Shown: piece by piece, positions 1-8,593 of the stretch
Numbering within the stretch: the first letter of the stretch is position 1
How the letters are laid out: every line of letters starts with the position of its first letter
Assembly: GCF_000769115.1 (NCBI RefSeq)
Contig: NZ_JQZV01000006.1
Span: 137,599-201,598, forward strand
Direction: 5' to 3'
DNA length: 64,000 bases
Source of the DNA: Porphyromonas canoris
GTDB taxonomy: Bacteria > Bacteroidota > Bacteroidia > Bacteroidales > Porphyromonadaceae
Position numbers and translations under genes: made by a program
Notes under the pieces: model-generated
Seen by the model: only the letters and a program-made list of their open reading frames with translations
What the model was told of the DNA's origin: nothing
Database searches by the model: none

Positions 1-236
1 TTAATCGAATCCGGTAAACGTGTTTAATGAAATCGGTAAACGTGTTCATTGAAAAATTAAACACGTTAAGCCGAAAGAATATGCTCGTTTAGCGTTTTTG
101 CTTAGCAGGTATCGGAAATTGTGTTAATAAAATAGCCCAAATTTAACAATTCGGTCGTGCTCTGAAAACACCCCCTCCAATCAAAATAGAGAGCAAGAAA
201 AAAGTGAGCATTTTTCGGGATGGAATATATAAAAAT
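1..236 (+). repeat. Dispersed intergenic element, copy 1 (cut by window edge)
   Basis: This is the right-hand part (module B) of the element seen five times in the window. Octamers AACGTGTT lie at 17-24 and 39-46 and the inverted form AACACGTT at 60-67, so starts are 22 and 21 bp apart. The fourth octamer expected 22 bp further left would straddle base 1, and bases 1-2 (TT) fit its end. TGTTAA and TTAACA arms follow near 121-147, then a GCTCT/AGAGC pair near 161-193, and the conserved end ATATATAAAAAT at about 225-236. The left module lies outside the window. No open reading frame is shared with the other copies. Confidence 0.9.
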
Positions 237-403
237 GAGTTTTGAAAACCTCCTCTTTTCGGGTGAGAAAAACGGGGTATAGGCTTGCCCTTTTTTCTCA
301 AAACAGAGAACGTTTTTCTGGGAGGAGATTTACCCTTTTGGAAGTAGGGGATAAGAGAGACCGAGTAAAAAGCTCAAGGAAATAGGCAGACAAGGTGGAA
401 GGG

Positions 404-446
404 CGAAAAAGAAACGCTCCGAAACCTTACTGAAAGATTTCGGAGC
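404..446 (-). terminator. Rho-independent terminator of tRNA-Cys
   Basis: On the minus strand a GCTCCGAAA/TTTCGGAGC stem (446 to 416) is followed by a T-rich tract. It starts 12 bases after the 3' end of tRNA-Cys, so it most likely ends that transcript. Bases 237-403 show no gene. Confidence 0.8.
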
Positions 447-457
447 ATCTGTTGTAG

Positions 458-528
458 AGGTTCCTGGCGGATTTGAACCGCCGTCTCCGGTTTTGCAGAC
501 CGTTGCCTAACCACTCGGCCAAGGAACC
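458..528 (-). tRNA. tRNA-Cys (GCA anticodon)
   Basis: The minus strand folds as a 71-nt tRNA. The acceptor stem is GGTTCCT pairing with AGGAACC, the T-arm contains a GGTTCAAATCC-type loop, and the anticodon loop reads CTGCAAA with anticodon GCA. The base after the acceptor stem is T (U73), the discriminator expected for cysteine tRNA. CCA is not encoded, so the tail must be added enzymatically. A terminator hairpin follows immediately. Confidence 0.95.
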
Positions 529-664
529 ATTATTTCCATTTGGTACGCAAAGATAGCAACGATATTTCAATTAGCCAAATCGGATCACGAGGAGCGATGC
601 TGTAAAGAGCCTGTTCGGAGACGAAACGAAAGAAGAAAATGGGGCAAATATTTGGTGCTATTTA

Positions 665-696
665 TTTGATATATTGGACTTAAAATGTTACTTTTG
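665..696 (+). promoter_or_regulatory. Bacteroidetes-type promoter for the candidate ncRNA
   Basis: TTTG at 665-668 and TACTTTTG at 689-696 are 20 bp apart. This matches the housekeeping sigma consensus of Bacteroidetes (TTTG, 19-21 bp, TAnnTTTG). It predicts transcription starting at about 702, far upstream of the next coding gene. Confidence 0.7.
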
Positions 697-702
697 TGTT
701 GT

Positions 703-955
703 ATGTTAGTAACAGAAAATGATTTGACAGAAGACCGAAACAGATTCGTCGGTTTATTGCTTAGACGATAGAGAGTACTTTCACCTCCGGTATCGTTTGC
801 TCTTTCAAGTAGTACCCCACCTTTGAGAATAGTCCGGAGCTTCGGTGTCTATTCTGTTTTGAACAGGGGAGAGCAGAATCGGAAGAATATTGGCAGATGG
901 TTGTTGCCAGAATGTCAAGCTAAGGCTTCTTCTCTGAGTCGATTTTTTTTAGAGG
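703..955 (+). ncRNA. Candidate structured non-coding RNA, about 250 nt
   Basis: A good promoter precedes this interval and a run of eight T ends it (about 943-950). The 5' part (716-738) can pair with the 3' part (923-946), giving a closing stem that brings the ends together. Inside are AGACGATA/TATCGTTT at about 763-798, AGAATAG/CTATTCT at about 826-855, GCTCT/AGAGC at about 800-874, and TTGGCA/TGCCAG at about 890-910. There is no long ORF. Paired ends plus a T-run recall 6S RNA, but the interior looks multibranched rather than rod-like. RNase P, tmRNA and SRP RNA signatures are absent. It could also be a long leader, but the T-run argues for a free RNA. The class is unknown. Confidence 0.5.
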
Positions 956-1105
956 AAAGAGGCTAAAAGCAGAGTTTCTGTCTTGAGACAGAGTATACCA
1001 CCCCTTTTATCCCCCTTGTGTTGAGCCGATCGGTGAATGATAGAGTCGTAGGAGGCTATAATATGAAAGTGTGTGATGACAAACCAAAAAAATGAAGATG
1101 TCAAT

Positions 1106-2119
1106 ATGAAGCGAACCATTCTGATTACAGGAGCATCCGGGACGGTCGGAAGTAGGGCGCTGGAGCTTTTTCTGTCCGAGTCGCACAAGTACAATATCCG
1201 AGCTTTTGATTTGAAGACTCGTAAAAGCGAGGCTTTTCTGAACAGGTATCGGGATCGTATTGAGTCGTTCTACGGAGATATCAGAAGGCCGGAAGATCTG
1301 GAAGAAGCGACCAAAGGCGTAGATGTCTGTATTCATACTGCTTCGGTGATTCCTCCTAAGGCCTATGAAGATCCCAATCTGACATTCAGAGTGAACATCT
1401 TCGGCACGGAGAACTTAATAGACTTGCTGACCAAAAACTCCCCGAATGCTTTTGTGGTGATGACCTCTTCTGTGGCTGTGTATGGAGATCGGCTCAATAA
1501 TCCGAATATTCGTGTCGGAGATCCTTTGCTTCCTCCTTATCCGGACAACTACGGCGAGAGCAAAATCCGAATGGAAGAGTTGCTCCAGAAAAGCAGGCTC
1601 GACTGGAGCATCTTTCGCTTGACTATGGTGATGGGTGCAAGTAACCATCACTTCTCCAAGATTATGTTCTATATGCCTTTGTCTACCCCCATAGAGATCA
1701 TTACACCTCAAGATGCGGCTCGTGCCTTAGTGGCTGCCGTGGATCATCGGGAAGAGCTTAGAGGACATATCTTTAATCTTGGAGGAGGAGAGTCTTGCCG
1801 GACAACGTACAAGGAGCTTTTGGAGAAAAACTTTAAGATAAGAGGTTTGGGCGCTCTCGACTTTCCTGATAAAGCTTTTGCCGAGCGAAACTATCACTGT
1901 GGGCTGTATGCGGATGGAGATAACCTCGAAAAGATTTTGCACTTTAGGAGAGACACTCTGCAGACCTATTACGATAGAGTGGCAGCTGATACGCCTTTCT
2001 ATCAACGTCTTATAAATCAACTTTTTCGGAAATACATAAAAAGGTATTTGCTTTCGCTCTCTAAACCATATAAAGTATGGCATGAACAAAATGAAAATAC
2101 CAGAAAGCTGTTCTTTTAA
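1106..2119 (+). CDS. NAD-dependent epimerase/dehydratase (extended SDR)
   Basis: This is a cytoplasmic Rossmann-fold enzyme of the extended short-chain dehydrogenase family, which acts on nucleotide sugars or similar substrates; the substrate cannot be told. The chosen start gives MKRTILITGASGTVGSR, with the GxxGxxG cofactor loop at residues 8-14. The catalytic pair is YGESK (YxxxK), with an SSV motif upstream. It is 337 aa long, normal for the family. An in-frame ATG at 1073 would add 11 residues that do not resemble an SDR N-terminus. The C-terminal 80 residues are basic and not conserved in appearance. It stands alone, with no nearby sugar genes. Confidence 0.8.
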   Translation: MKRTILITGASGTVGSRALELFLSESHKYNIRAFDLKTRKSEAFLNRYRDRIESFYGDIRRPEDLEEATKGVDVCIHTASVIPPKAYEDPNLTFRVNIFGTENLIDLLTKNSPNAFVVMTSSVAVYGDRLNNPNIRVGDPLLPPYPDNYGESKIRMEELLQKSRLDWSIFRLTMVMGASNHHFSKIMFYMPLSTPIEIITPQDAARALVAAVDHREELRGHIFNLGGGESCRTTYKELLEKNFKIRGLGALDFPDKAFAERNYHCGLYADGDNLEKILHFRRDTLQTYYDRVAADTPFYQRLINQLFRKYIKRYLLSLSKPYKVWHEQNENTRKLFF

Positions 2120-2717
2120 AGCGTTGGACAGAGTCGGGTAGAAAGTGTTGCGGTAAAGCCGGAGTAGATATGGTCTGAGGGAGGAGCCGGCTTGTGCTTT
2201 TATGATTGATGTGCAGAGGTTGTATCTTCTAAAGCGTTCGCCTTTCAGTCTGTGAATACTTGGTTCCGGACCGTTTCTTTATGCCCCGATGGATGAGTCT
2301 GAAATATGTGAAACATTTCAATGTATCCGTTGTGAGGTGTATATCTACGAGGAGTGCTTTTGAACGACTTTTTTGCCAATTATGTGTGCAAATGGATAAA
2401 GTCGGAAGTGCCGAATAAAAAAATGGAAAGAAGCTCCTCTTTATTCACAATAAATATTACCTTTGCCGGGAAAAACCATTTATACTTGAATTGTGTTGGT
2501 GTAAAGTCTGGTATGGGGATTGTTTGGCTCTCTTAAAAAAACAGGAATAGATCCCTTATGAGAGGCTTATCCTCTCGGCATAACTGTACAGGGAGTTCGG
2601 ACTACTTGAGAACAGATAACCGTTTCTGAAATTTACACTTTATCGGGAGGCTTGAGTTTGAAAGAAGATCGAACAGATCAGACAACTATATTTTAACAAC
2701 TAAAAAAGGAGAAGTTA
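2120..2717. other. 598-bp region without a convincing gene
   Basis: A 60-codon frame at 2354-2536 lacks any recognisable motif and spans a possible -7 box, TACCTTTG at 2458-2465, so I do not call it. That box could drive the lipoprotein operon that starts at 2718 with a leader of about 245 nt, but no clear TTTG lies 20 bp upstream of it. The region is AT-rich and has no copy of the dispersed element. Confidence 0.4.
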
Positions 2718-4337
2718 ATGAGAACAAAATGCACAACAATGCTTTTTTTATTCCTTAGTATGCTAATGCTATCGGCTTGCAGTAATCTTGAGGATGTTTA
2801 CAGAAGATTGGATGAAGTTGAAACCAGACTGGCAAAGATTGAAAAATTGACAGATGGAGCTAATAGAGACATCAAGGCGATGAAAACTCTTTTAGAGACC
2901 CAAGGCTCCAATATTTCAATTAAAAGCTATCGCCCCCTCGATGACAATAGTGGTTATCTTCTCGAAATGAGTAATGGAGATAAGATTGTCTTGAAAAACG
3001 GAACAGACGGAACAAATTCATCAATGGGAGTAAAGCGTGGTGAAGATGGGGTGTTCTACTGGACTATCAATGGTCAGTACATGTATGACTCGGATGGCAA
3101 TAAGATCAAAGCTTCCGGGCAAGATGGAGCAAACGGAGTAACTCCCATAATGAGAGTAAACAAAAAAAATAACTATTGGGAATATAGTGTGGATGGAGGA
3201 GCTTCATGGCATCTGGTATTGAACTCAGACAACGAACCTGTTGAGGCTACAGGAGGCAGCACTTCCGATCTACAGATTACGGAGACAGATAAGTCGATCA
3301 TCATAGTATTTAAGGGACAGACTTTCGTTATCTCAAAAGAGTCAGGTAATCCTACTCCTAATCCGGTGCCTTCTGAGATCGTTTTGAATCCTACGACAAA
3401 AGAGATAATGGAGGGCGAAAGCTTTGTGATTGAAGCCAGAATTACTCCAAATTCTATTTCTACCGATCGTATTGTGTGGACTTCTTCAAACGAAAAAGTT
3501 GCTATCGTGGAAAATGGAAATGTTAGAGGAGTCTCCAGAGGCAATGCTACTATTACTGCAACCATAGGATCAGTAAAGGCTGTTTGCGAAGTTGTCGTAA
3601 ATCCAAAATTTTCTTTGACTTTTGATATCACGATAAACGGAATACAAGCAATAGATGCGAACTTCTCTATTGTTCCTTCGGATGAAGAGAGTATCTATTA
3701 CTTCTCTTCTATTTTAAAGGAAGAGTGGGATAAAATAGGTGGCGCTAATGGTATTTTGGAGTATGAAAGACATTTTTGGAACAGTGCCGGTTCTATTGAA
3801 GATGCCTTAAGGCAACTTACGACGAAAGGGTCTCGGTTGAATCAGAATTTGAGTTATTCAGGAATTTCACTGGCACGACCGGGAACCTCTTACATTGTGT
3901 ATGCTTTTGGTGTCAATTATGATGGTACGGAGACTTCTGAAATTTTCTATAAAGAGATTAAAACTCTACCGGAACAATCTGTCAGTGATCTTACGTTTGA
4001 TGTGAAAATCGAAGAAGTACTTAACAATGGAATCATTGCGAAAGTTACTCCATCAAATAGCAATTATACCTATATGGTCGTTCATGAAAGAAAGTCCTTC
4101 ATTGACGGAAGAGCCCCTAATAGAACACCTCAGGAGCTGAAAGCCGTAGGGTATGAATTGGCATCAATTCACTTAAGAAAAAAGGACTTTGAATTTAGTC
4201 AAGGGGAGATAACTATAACTCCAACGACTCATCCTATGAGAAAAAATAGAGACTATGTGATAATGGTTTTTGGAATTGATAAAGATCGTGGTATTTTCAC
4301 AGATCCTAAGCTCGTGGATGTTAAAACGAAAAATTAA
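2718..4337 (+). CDS. Lipoprotein with PL29-type N-terminal domain and Ig-like (BIG2) domain
   Basis: Exported lipoprotein of 539 aa. The signal peptide ends in a lipobox LSAC with Cys21. Residues 22-60 are a short coiled coil (RRLDEVETRLAKIEKL), followed by a region rich in GxDG turns (about 90-160) typical of the DUF4988/PL29-lyase N-terminal domain of Bacteroidetes lipoproteins. Residues about 220-295 form a BIG2 Ig-like domain (IVWTSSNEKVAIV, GNATITATIG). The last 240 residues look like beta-sandwich repeats. It is the first gene of a four-gene operon with a subtilase and is probably a surface adhesin or scaffold. No enzymatic residues are visible. Confidence 0.75.
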   Translation: MRTKCTTMLFLFLSMLMLSACSNLEDVYRRLDEVETRLAKIEKLTDGANRDIKAMKTLLETQGSNISIKSYRPLDDNSGYLLEMSNGDKIVLKNGTDGTNSSMGVKRGEDGVFYWTINGQYMYDSDGNKIKASGQDGANGVTPIMRVNKKNNYWEYSVDGGASWHLVLNSDNEPVEATGGSTSDLQITETDKSIIIVFKGQTFVISKESGNPTPNPVPSEIVLNPTTKEIMEGESFVIEARITPNSISTDRIVWTSSNEKVAIVENGNVRGVSRGNATITATIGSVKAVCEVVVNPKFSLTFDITINGIQAIDANFSIVPSDEESIYYFSSILKEEWDKIGGANGILEYERHFWNSAGSIEDALRQLTTKGSRLNQNLSYSGISLARPGTSYIVYAFGVNYDGTETSEIFYKEIKTLPEQSVSDLTFDVKIEEVLNNGIIAKVTPSNSNYTYMVVHERKSFIDGRAPNRTPQELKAVGYELASIHLRKKDFEFSQGEITITPTTHPMRKNRDYVIMVFGIDKDRGIFTDPKLVDVKTKN

Positions 4338-4371
4338 GTTTTTATGTCTGACTAATTAGAAAATACAAATA

Positions 4372-5847
4372 ATGAAATCTAAACAAGTATTATTCATTTT
4401 TTCTACTATACTATTGTTGATCCTATCGGGCTGCAACCATTCTAAAATGGATATTCTCGAATTGGAACTTTCGCACTATTCTACATTGGACTTTTCTGTA
4501 GAAGGAGGAAGTAAAACAATTGTTATAACCACTAACCAAAAAGAATGGGGAGCATTCTCCAATGCAGAGTGGGTAAAGACAAATCAAACGAGTAGAGAAC
4601 TAACCATAAATATTGAACCGAACACGACTGTACAGAAAAGAGAGGCGGAAGTATCTGTTGTTGCAGGAGGATTGTTGAGAAAAATCCCGATAGCTCAAGC
4701 GGGAGTTCCTACTGAAATATCAGTATCTCAAGATCGTATAGACCTTTTGCAGAGAGAAAGCACCACTCGAATAACCGTTATTACCAATAATAAGGAGTGG
4801 AAGAGTGAAACCAACGCAAGTTGGATTCAACTTTCACATGTTCCGGGAGATAATACTCTTGTTGTAAAGGTTGAAGAAAACAACGACCCATCTGAGCGAA
4901 ATGCAAAAATCTTTTTGAAAAGTGGAGATAAAGTACGTGAGATTGAAGTCCTCCAGAAAGGATTGATTCACTACATCCTTCCTATATTGATCCCGGAAGC
5001 TACTATGGCAGAAGTGGAAGAACTTGAGGAAAGCAGAGGAAATTCGGTAGAACATAACTCTTCTTATCTAAATGGCGGATCCCACACTTACAATGTAAAA
5101 AGTCCTATTATTCTGGATATTAAATATACTTTCAGCACAAAGCAACTGATAGGTGCTACTTTGCGTACTCGTGAACAATCAATGTTGATTGAACCGGAAT
5201 TTCATCAGTTGTTTCTTAAAGAGGGATTTGAATTGAAAGGAGATAATGGTAAGGAGAGGGCGTATGCCGTAAGGAAGGAATTGCCCAATGGCACTCGCTA
5301 TGAAATCGTAGCTAATGTCATTTATGATGTCCCTCGTCAAGAACCCAGAATAGAATTCAATTTCATTCGACGTCAACCGGGACCGATGCCAACCTTTGAA
5401 AGGTTGCCATTCGGATACGGAGATCTTTCAAAAAATACAAATCTTAATACTGTAGTGGCATGGGAATCTACTCATGGTGGAAAGTTCTCAGAAAAAAAAT
5501 CTGCAAATAATTTTTACTATTTTGATGTAAATGACAATACCTACATCGGTAGATATTACATCTTTAATCAAGATGGTAAAGGGCTTGCCAATATGGTCTG
5601 TTTCACTTACGATATTAGCAAGTTTTTCTATAGATCCAATCAGAATAATTATATCCCAACAGATGAGTTTAAGGCTCTTCTTAAAAAAGAAGGCTTTGGG
5701 GATCCTATCATTACGGGAGATGAGTTTGGACGATTTTATCCACATAAAGAGAAAAAGCTTCTTTTAGGAGTTCGTGTTAGCTCTGTGAAAGAGGTTAACG
5801 GCGGTCTTCCTTCGGTAATGATGATGTTCCTCCCAATGCAAGAATAA
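4372..5847 (+). CDS. BACON-domain lipoprotein
   Basis: Lipoprotein of 491 aa with lipobox ILSGC (Cys21). Two BACON modules follow, about residues 38-112 (FSVEGGSKTIVITTNQKEW) and about 118-195 (TRITVITNNKEW, NASWIQLS). BACON domains are carbohydrate- or mucin-associated beta-sandwiches common in Bacteroidetes outer-membrane lipoproteins. The C-terminal 290 residues are unlike anything I recognise. It follows the PL29-N lipoprotein by 34 bp and precedes the subtilase by 9 bp, so the three are co-transcribed. Codon use is AT-rich, like its operon neighbours. Confidence 0.75.
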   Translation: MKSKQVLFIFSTILLLILSGCNHSKMDILELELSHYSTLDFSVEGGSKTIVITTNQKEWGAFSNAEWVKTNQTSRELTINIEPNTTVQKREAEVSVVAGGLLRKIPIAQAGVPTEISVSQDRIDLLQRESTTRITVITNNKEWKSETNASWIQLSHVPGDNTLVVKVEENNDPSERNAKIFLKSGDKVREIEVLQKGLIHYILPILIPEATMAEVEELEESRGNSVEHNSSYLNGGSHTYNVKSPIILDIKYTFSTKQLIGATLRTREQSMLIEPEFHQLFLKEGFELKGDNGKERAYAVRKELPNGTRYEIVANVIYDVPRQEPRIEFNFIRRQPGPMPTFERLPFGYGDLSKNTNLNTVVAWESTHGGKFSEKKSANNFYYFDVNDNTYIGRYYIFNQDGKGLANMVCFTYDISKFFYRSNQNNYIPTDEFKALLKKEGFGDPIITGDEFGRFYPHKEKKLLLGVRVSSVKEVNGGLPSVMMMFLPMQE

Positions 5848-5856
5848 TAGGCTGCT

Positions 5857-8589
5857 ATGAGAAAGATAAAAATGAAAATGGTATCTCATAAAAATCTTGT
5901 AGCAATACTTATTGTATTTGCAGTAGGAGTTATGGGATGTCGGAAAGATGAATATCCGGAGCGTCCCGATAAGGGAGATAATAAACCGGAGGTTGAAAAA
6001 ATAGAATCTAACAAAGCTTTTATAGAAGAGGGATATCTGAGAGTCATGCTGACTCCTGAGTTGGAGAAAGAGTTTTCCATAACAGGAAATAAGGATGGCC
6101 TAAGAACCGGCTCGTCCAGTCTCGATCTTTTTCTCTCATCTATTGGTGCGAAGTCTATGACACCTGTATTCCCCGGAAATGGAGGCGCTTATGAGAAATA
6201 CAGGCGTGCAGCAGGGCTTCATCTTTGGTATGATATTCAGTTTGACAAAGAGAAAACTACTGTTCTTCGTGCCGGCAGATCCGCAGAAGATCTTAAGGAT
6301 GTCTTTTCTTACACAGAGCCTATATATAAGCCGATTAAACCGGAGAGTGTACCGATACGAGCCAATAATTCTTTTGCATTAAGATCCGAAAATCCTAAAG
6401 CAGATCCCCGCCTCCCATATCAATGGCATCACTCCAATGTTCAACAGCTTCCATTATATGTGAAGGGGATAGATATCAACTCTTTGGCTGCATGGGAGAT
6501 AGAGACCGGTAAGCCAAATGTTATCATTGCTGTGTTGGATGGAGGTGTAGAGGTAACTCATGAAGACCTTCAAGAAAATATCTGGGTCAATCCTCCGGAA
6601 ACAAGAGAGTATGGCGATGATGTGAATGGGTATAATTTTGTCCTTAATAATGGGAATATAGAGCCTGATGATCATGGAACTCATGTTGCAGGAATCATAT
6701 CAGCTCGTCGGATGAATGGAATTGGTGTCGCGGGAGTCGCAGGTGGAGATGTCTCGTCGAAAGGAGTGAAGATAATGTCATGCCAGGTCTTCTCCGATCA
6801 AGGAAATAATCCTGCTGCCGCACCTCGTGCCTTTGTTTATGCCGCGGAGCATGGAGCCGTAGTAGCCCAATGTTCTTGGGGAATGGGAGGCTCTTCGGGT
6901 CCTGATGAGTTGCCCAGATCATATAAAGTGGCTATTGACTATTTTATTGATATGGCGGGTATAGATCCTAAAACAGGAGAGCAAGCTTCTGGATCTCCGA
7001 TGAAAGGAGGAGTCGTAGTTTTTGCCGCAGGTAACAATGCGAAGGAGATCTGGTATATTCCCGGATCTTACAGCCGGGTTGTTGCAGTTTCTTCTATCGG
7101 ACCGGCAGGAAAACGTGCTGTTTATTCCAATAGTGGAGTTTGGGTAGATATTGCTGCTCCTGGAGGGGATTATGACTATGGAAATCCGGATGCTCTCATT
7201 TTAAGCACTGTTACGGACAATCAGTATGGCTATATGCAAGGGACTTCTCAAGCGGCGCCGTTGGTATCCGGAGTTGCCGGTTTGGTTCTTTCAAAATTTG
7301 GAGGAAAAGGCTTTACCAATGAAGATTTGAAGAAGCGTTTGCTCTCTTCATTGAGACCGTTTGATCTTTATTCTTTTAATCCCAATTTTGTGGGAAAATT
7401 AGGGATCGGGATTATAGATGCCGCAAAGGCCCTTAGCATAGATGAAAACAAGAAGCCGGAGATGGTTGAAAATGTTAATGTCGAAAGAGGACCTAACTAT
7501 TTAGACCTCACATGGCGAGCAGTTGCCGATGAAGATGACGAAACTGCCATTCTTTACTATCTGTACTGTCTTAAAGATAAAGAGTTGAATGAGAAAAATA
7601 TTTTGAAAGCAAAGAGAATTGAGATTTGCCAACCTCAGCTTAAGTCCGGAGATGTTGTAAAGTATAGGCTATCTTCTCTTGAACAAGACTCTGAATATTC
7701 AATGGCTATTATTTCAATGGACAGATGGGGACATCAATCTAAACCATACTTTTTTCATTCTACAACTCTGAAAACAATTCCTCCTAAACTTTCCCGTTCT
7801 AGCAATAAAGATATCCTTCTCGTGGGATCGGATCCTGCGTGTCTTGATGTTGCAGTCGAAGATTCTGACGGATATGATTGGAAGTATAAAATAGAAGGAG
7901 AAACAAAAGGCGTAGAGGCTGAAAGGAAAGGAAATCTTATTAAATTCCGTTTTCACAGAGTGTTGCCTGTTGGAAGATATAACATCAAGCTGATAGTCTT
8001 TAATGATTTTAGTCGGAGTGTTTTGGATATTCCTTTCACAGTAGCAGTCAATAAAGCACCTAATGTAGTAGAGAAGATTTCTTCTAAAATAATACCTATT
8101 ACCAAAGCTTCTTCTTTTGAACTTGAGTTGATGAAGTATTTTTCAGACTTTGAGGGTGAGGATTTAAGCTTTGAGGCACATTCCTATAATCCAACAATTG
8201 CCATTCCGGTGATAAATGGTGATAAATTATCAATAAAAGCGGAAAAGAAAGGGCTTGTTCACATGGAGGTTACAGCTAAGGATCCTCATGGAGCGGTAGC
8301 AAGAATTCAATTTGATCTCCAACTTGTAGAGGATGATATTGTCTATTTGGTCTATCCGATTCCGGCTCAGAAAGAGTTGAATGTCAGACTATCGGATGAT
8401 ATATATTCTGCCAAAGTCGAAGTTTACTCTCAAAACGGACAAAGAATGCTTTTACAACATGTATCAATAGAGAATGAAGAAGGTAGATTGATTCCACTTC
8501 AAATCGGGCATCTTTCTGCCGGAACTTATTTCTTAATTGTGGAGGGTAATGGCAAGCGAGTAAAGCGTCCTTTTATAAAAATCAACTAA
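5857..8589 (+). CDS. S8 (subtilisin-like) serine protease with lipobox and T9SS C-terminal sorting domain
   Basis: Protein of 910 aa. The signal peptide ends at VMGC (Cys28), a lipobox. A pro-region fills about 40-175. The subtilase domain (about 200-520) has Asp228 (AVLDGG), His273 (DHGTHVAG) and Ser464 (GTSQAAP), so the triad is intact. Fibronectin-III-like and cadherin-like modules follow (about 540-810). The last 80 residues have the type A T9SS pattern: YPIPA, VYSQNGQ, LSAGTYF and a basic end. T9SS cargo is normally released or attached through A-LPS, so combining a lipobox with this tail is odd. It overlaps no neighbour and is followed 4 bp later by an outer-membrane protein. Confidence 0.88.
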   Translation: MRKIKMKMVSHKNLVAILIVFAVGVMGCRKDEYPERPDKGDNKPEVEKIESNKAFIEEGYLRVMLTPELEKEFSITGNKDGLRTGSSSLDLFLSSIGAKSMTPVFPGNGGAYEKYRRAAGLHLWYDIQFDKEKTTVLRAGRSAEDLKDVFSYTEPIYKPIKPESVPIRANNSFALRSENPKADPRLPYQWHHSNVQQLPLYVKGIDINSLAAWEIETGKPNVIIAVLDGGVEVTHEDLQENIWVNPPETREYGDDVNGYNFVLNNGNIEPDDHGTHVAGIISARRMNGIGVAGVAGGDVSSKGVKIMSCQVFSDQGNNPAAAPRAFVYAAEHGAVVAQCSWGMGGSSGPDELPRSYKVAIDYFIDMAGIDPKTGEQASGSPMKGGVVVFAAGNNAKEIWYIPGSYSRVVAVSSIGPAGKRAVYSNSGVWVDIAAPGGDYDYGNPDALILSTVTDNQYGYMQGTSQAAPLVSGVAGLVLSKFGGKGFTNEDLKKRLLSSLRPFDLYSFNPNFVGKLGIGIIDAAKALSIDENKKPEMVENVNVERGPNYLDLTWRAVADEDDETAILYYLYCLKDKELNEKNILKAKRIEICQPQLKSGDVVKYRLSSLEQDSEYSMAIISMDRWGHQSKPYFFHSTTLKTIPPKLSRSSNKDILLVGSDPACLDVAVEDSDGYDWKYKIEGETKGVEAERKGNLIKFRFHRVLPVGRYNIKLIVFNDFSRSVLDIPFTVAVNKAPNVVEKISSKIIPITKASSFELELMKYFSDFEGEDLSFEAHSYNPTIAIPVINGDKLSIKAEKKGLVHMEVTAKDPHGAVARIQFDLQLVEDDIVYLVYPIPAQKELNVRLSDDIYSAKVEVYSQNGQRMLLQHVSIENEEGRLIPLQIGHLSAGTYFLIVEGNGKRVKRPFIKIN

Positions 8590-8593
8590 GATA

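Noticed and set aside
459-528. tRNA on the plus strand
   Set aside because: The cloverleaf, anticodon GCA and U73 discriminator read correctly only on the minus strand.
1007-1336. 109-codon minus-strand frame over the epimerase start
   Set aside because: Antisense shadow of a clear SDR gene with no motif of its own.
2354-2536. 60-codon frame before the lipoprotein operon
   Set aside because: No motif, no plausible ribosome context, and a -7-like box lies inside it. Kept only as a gene-free region.
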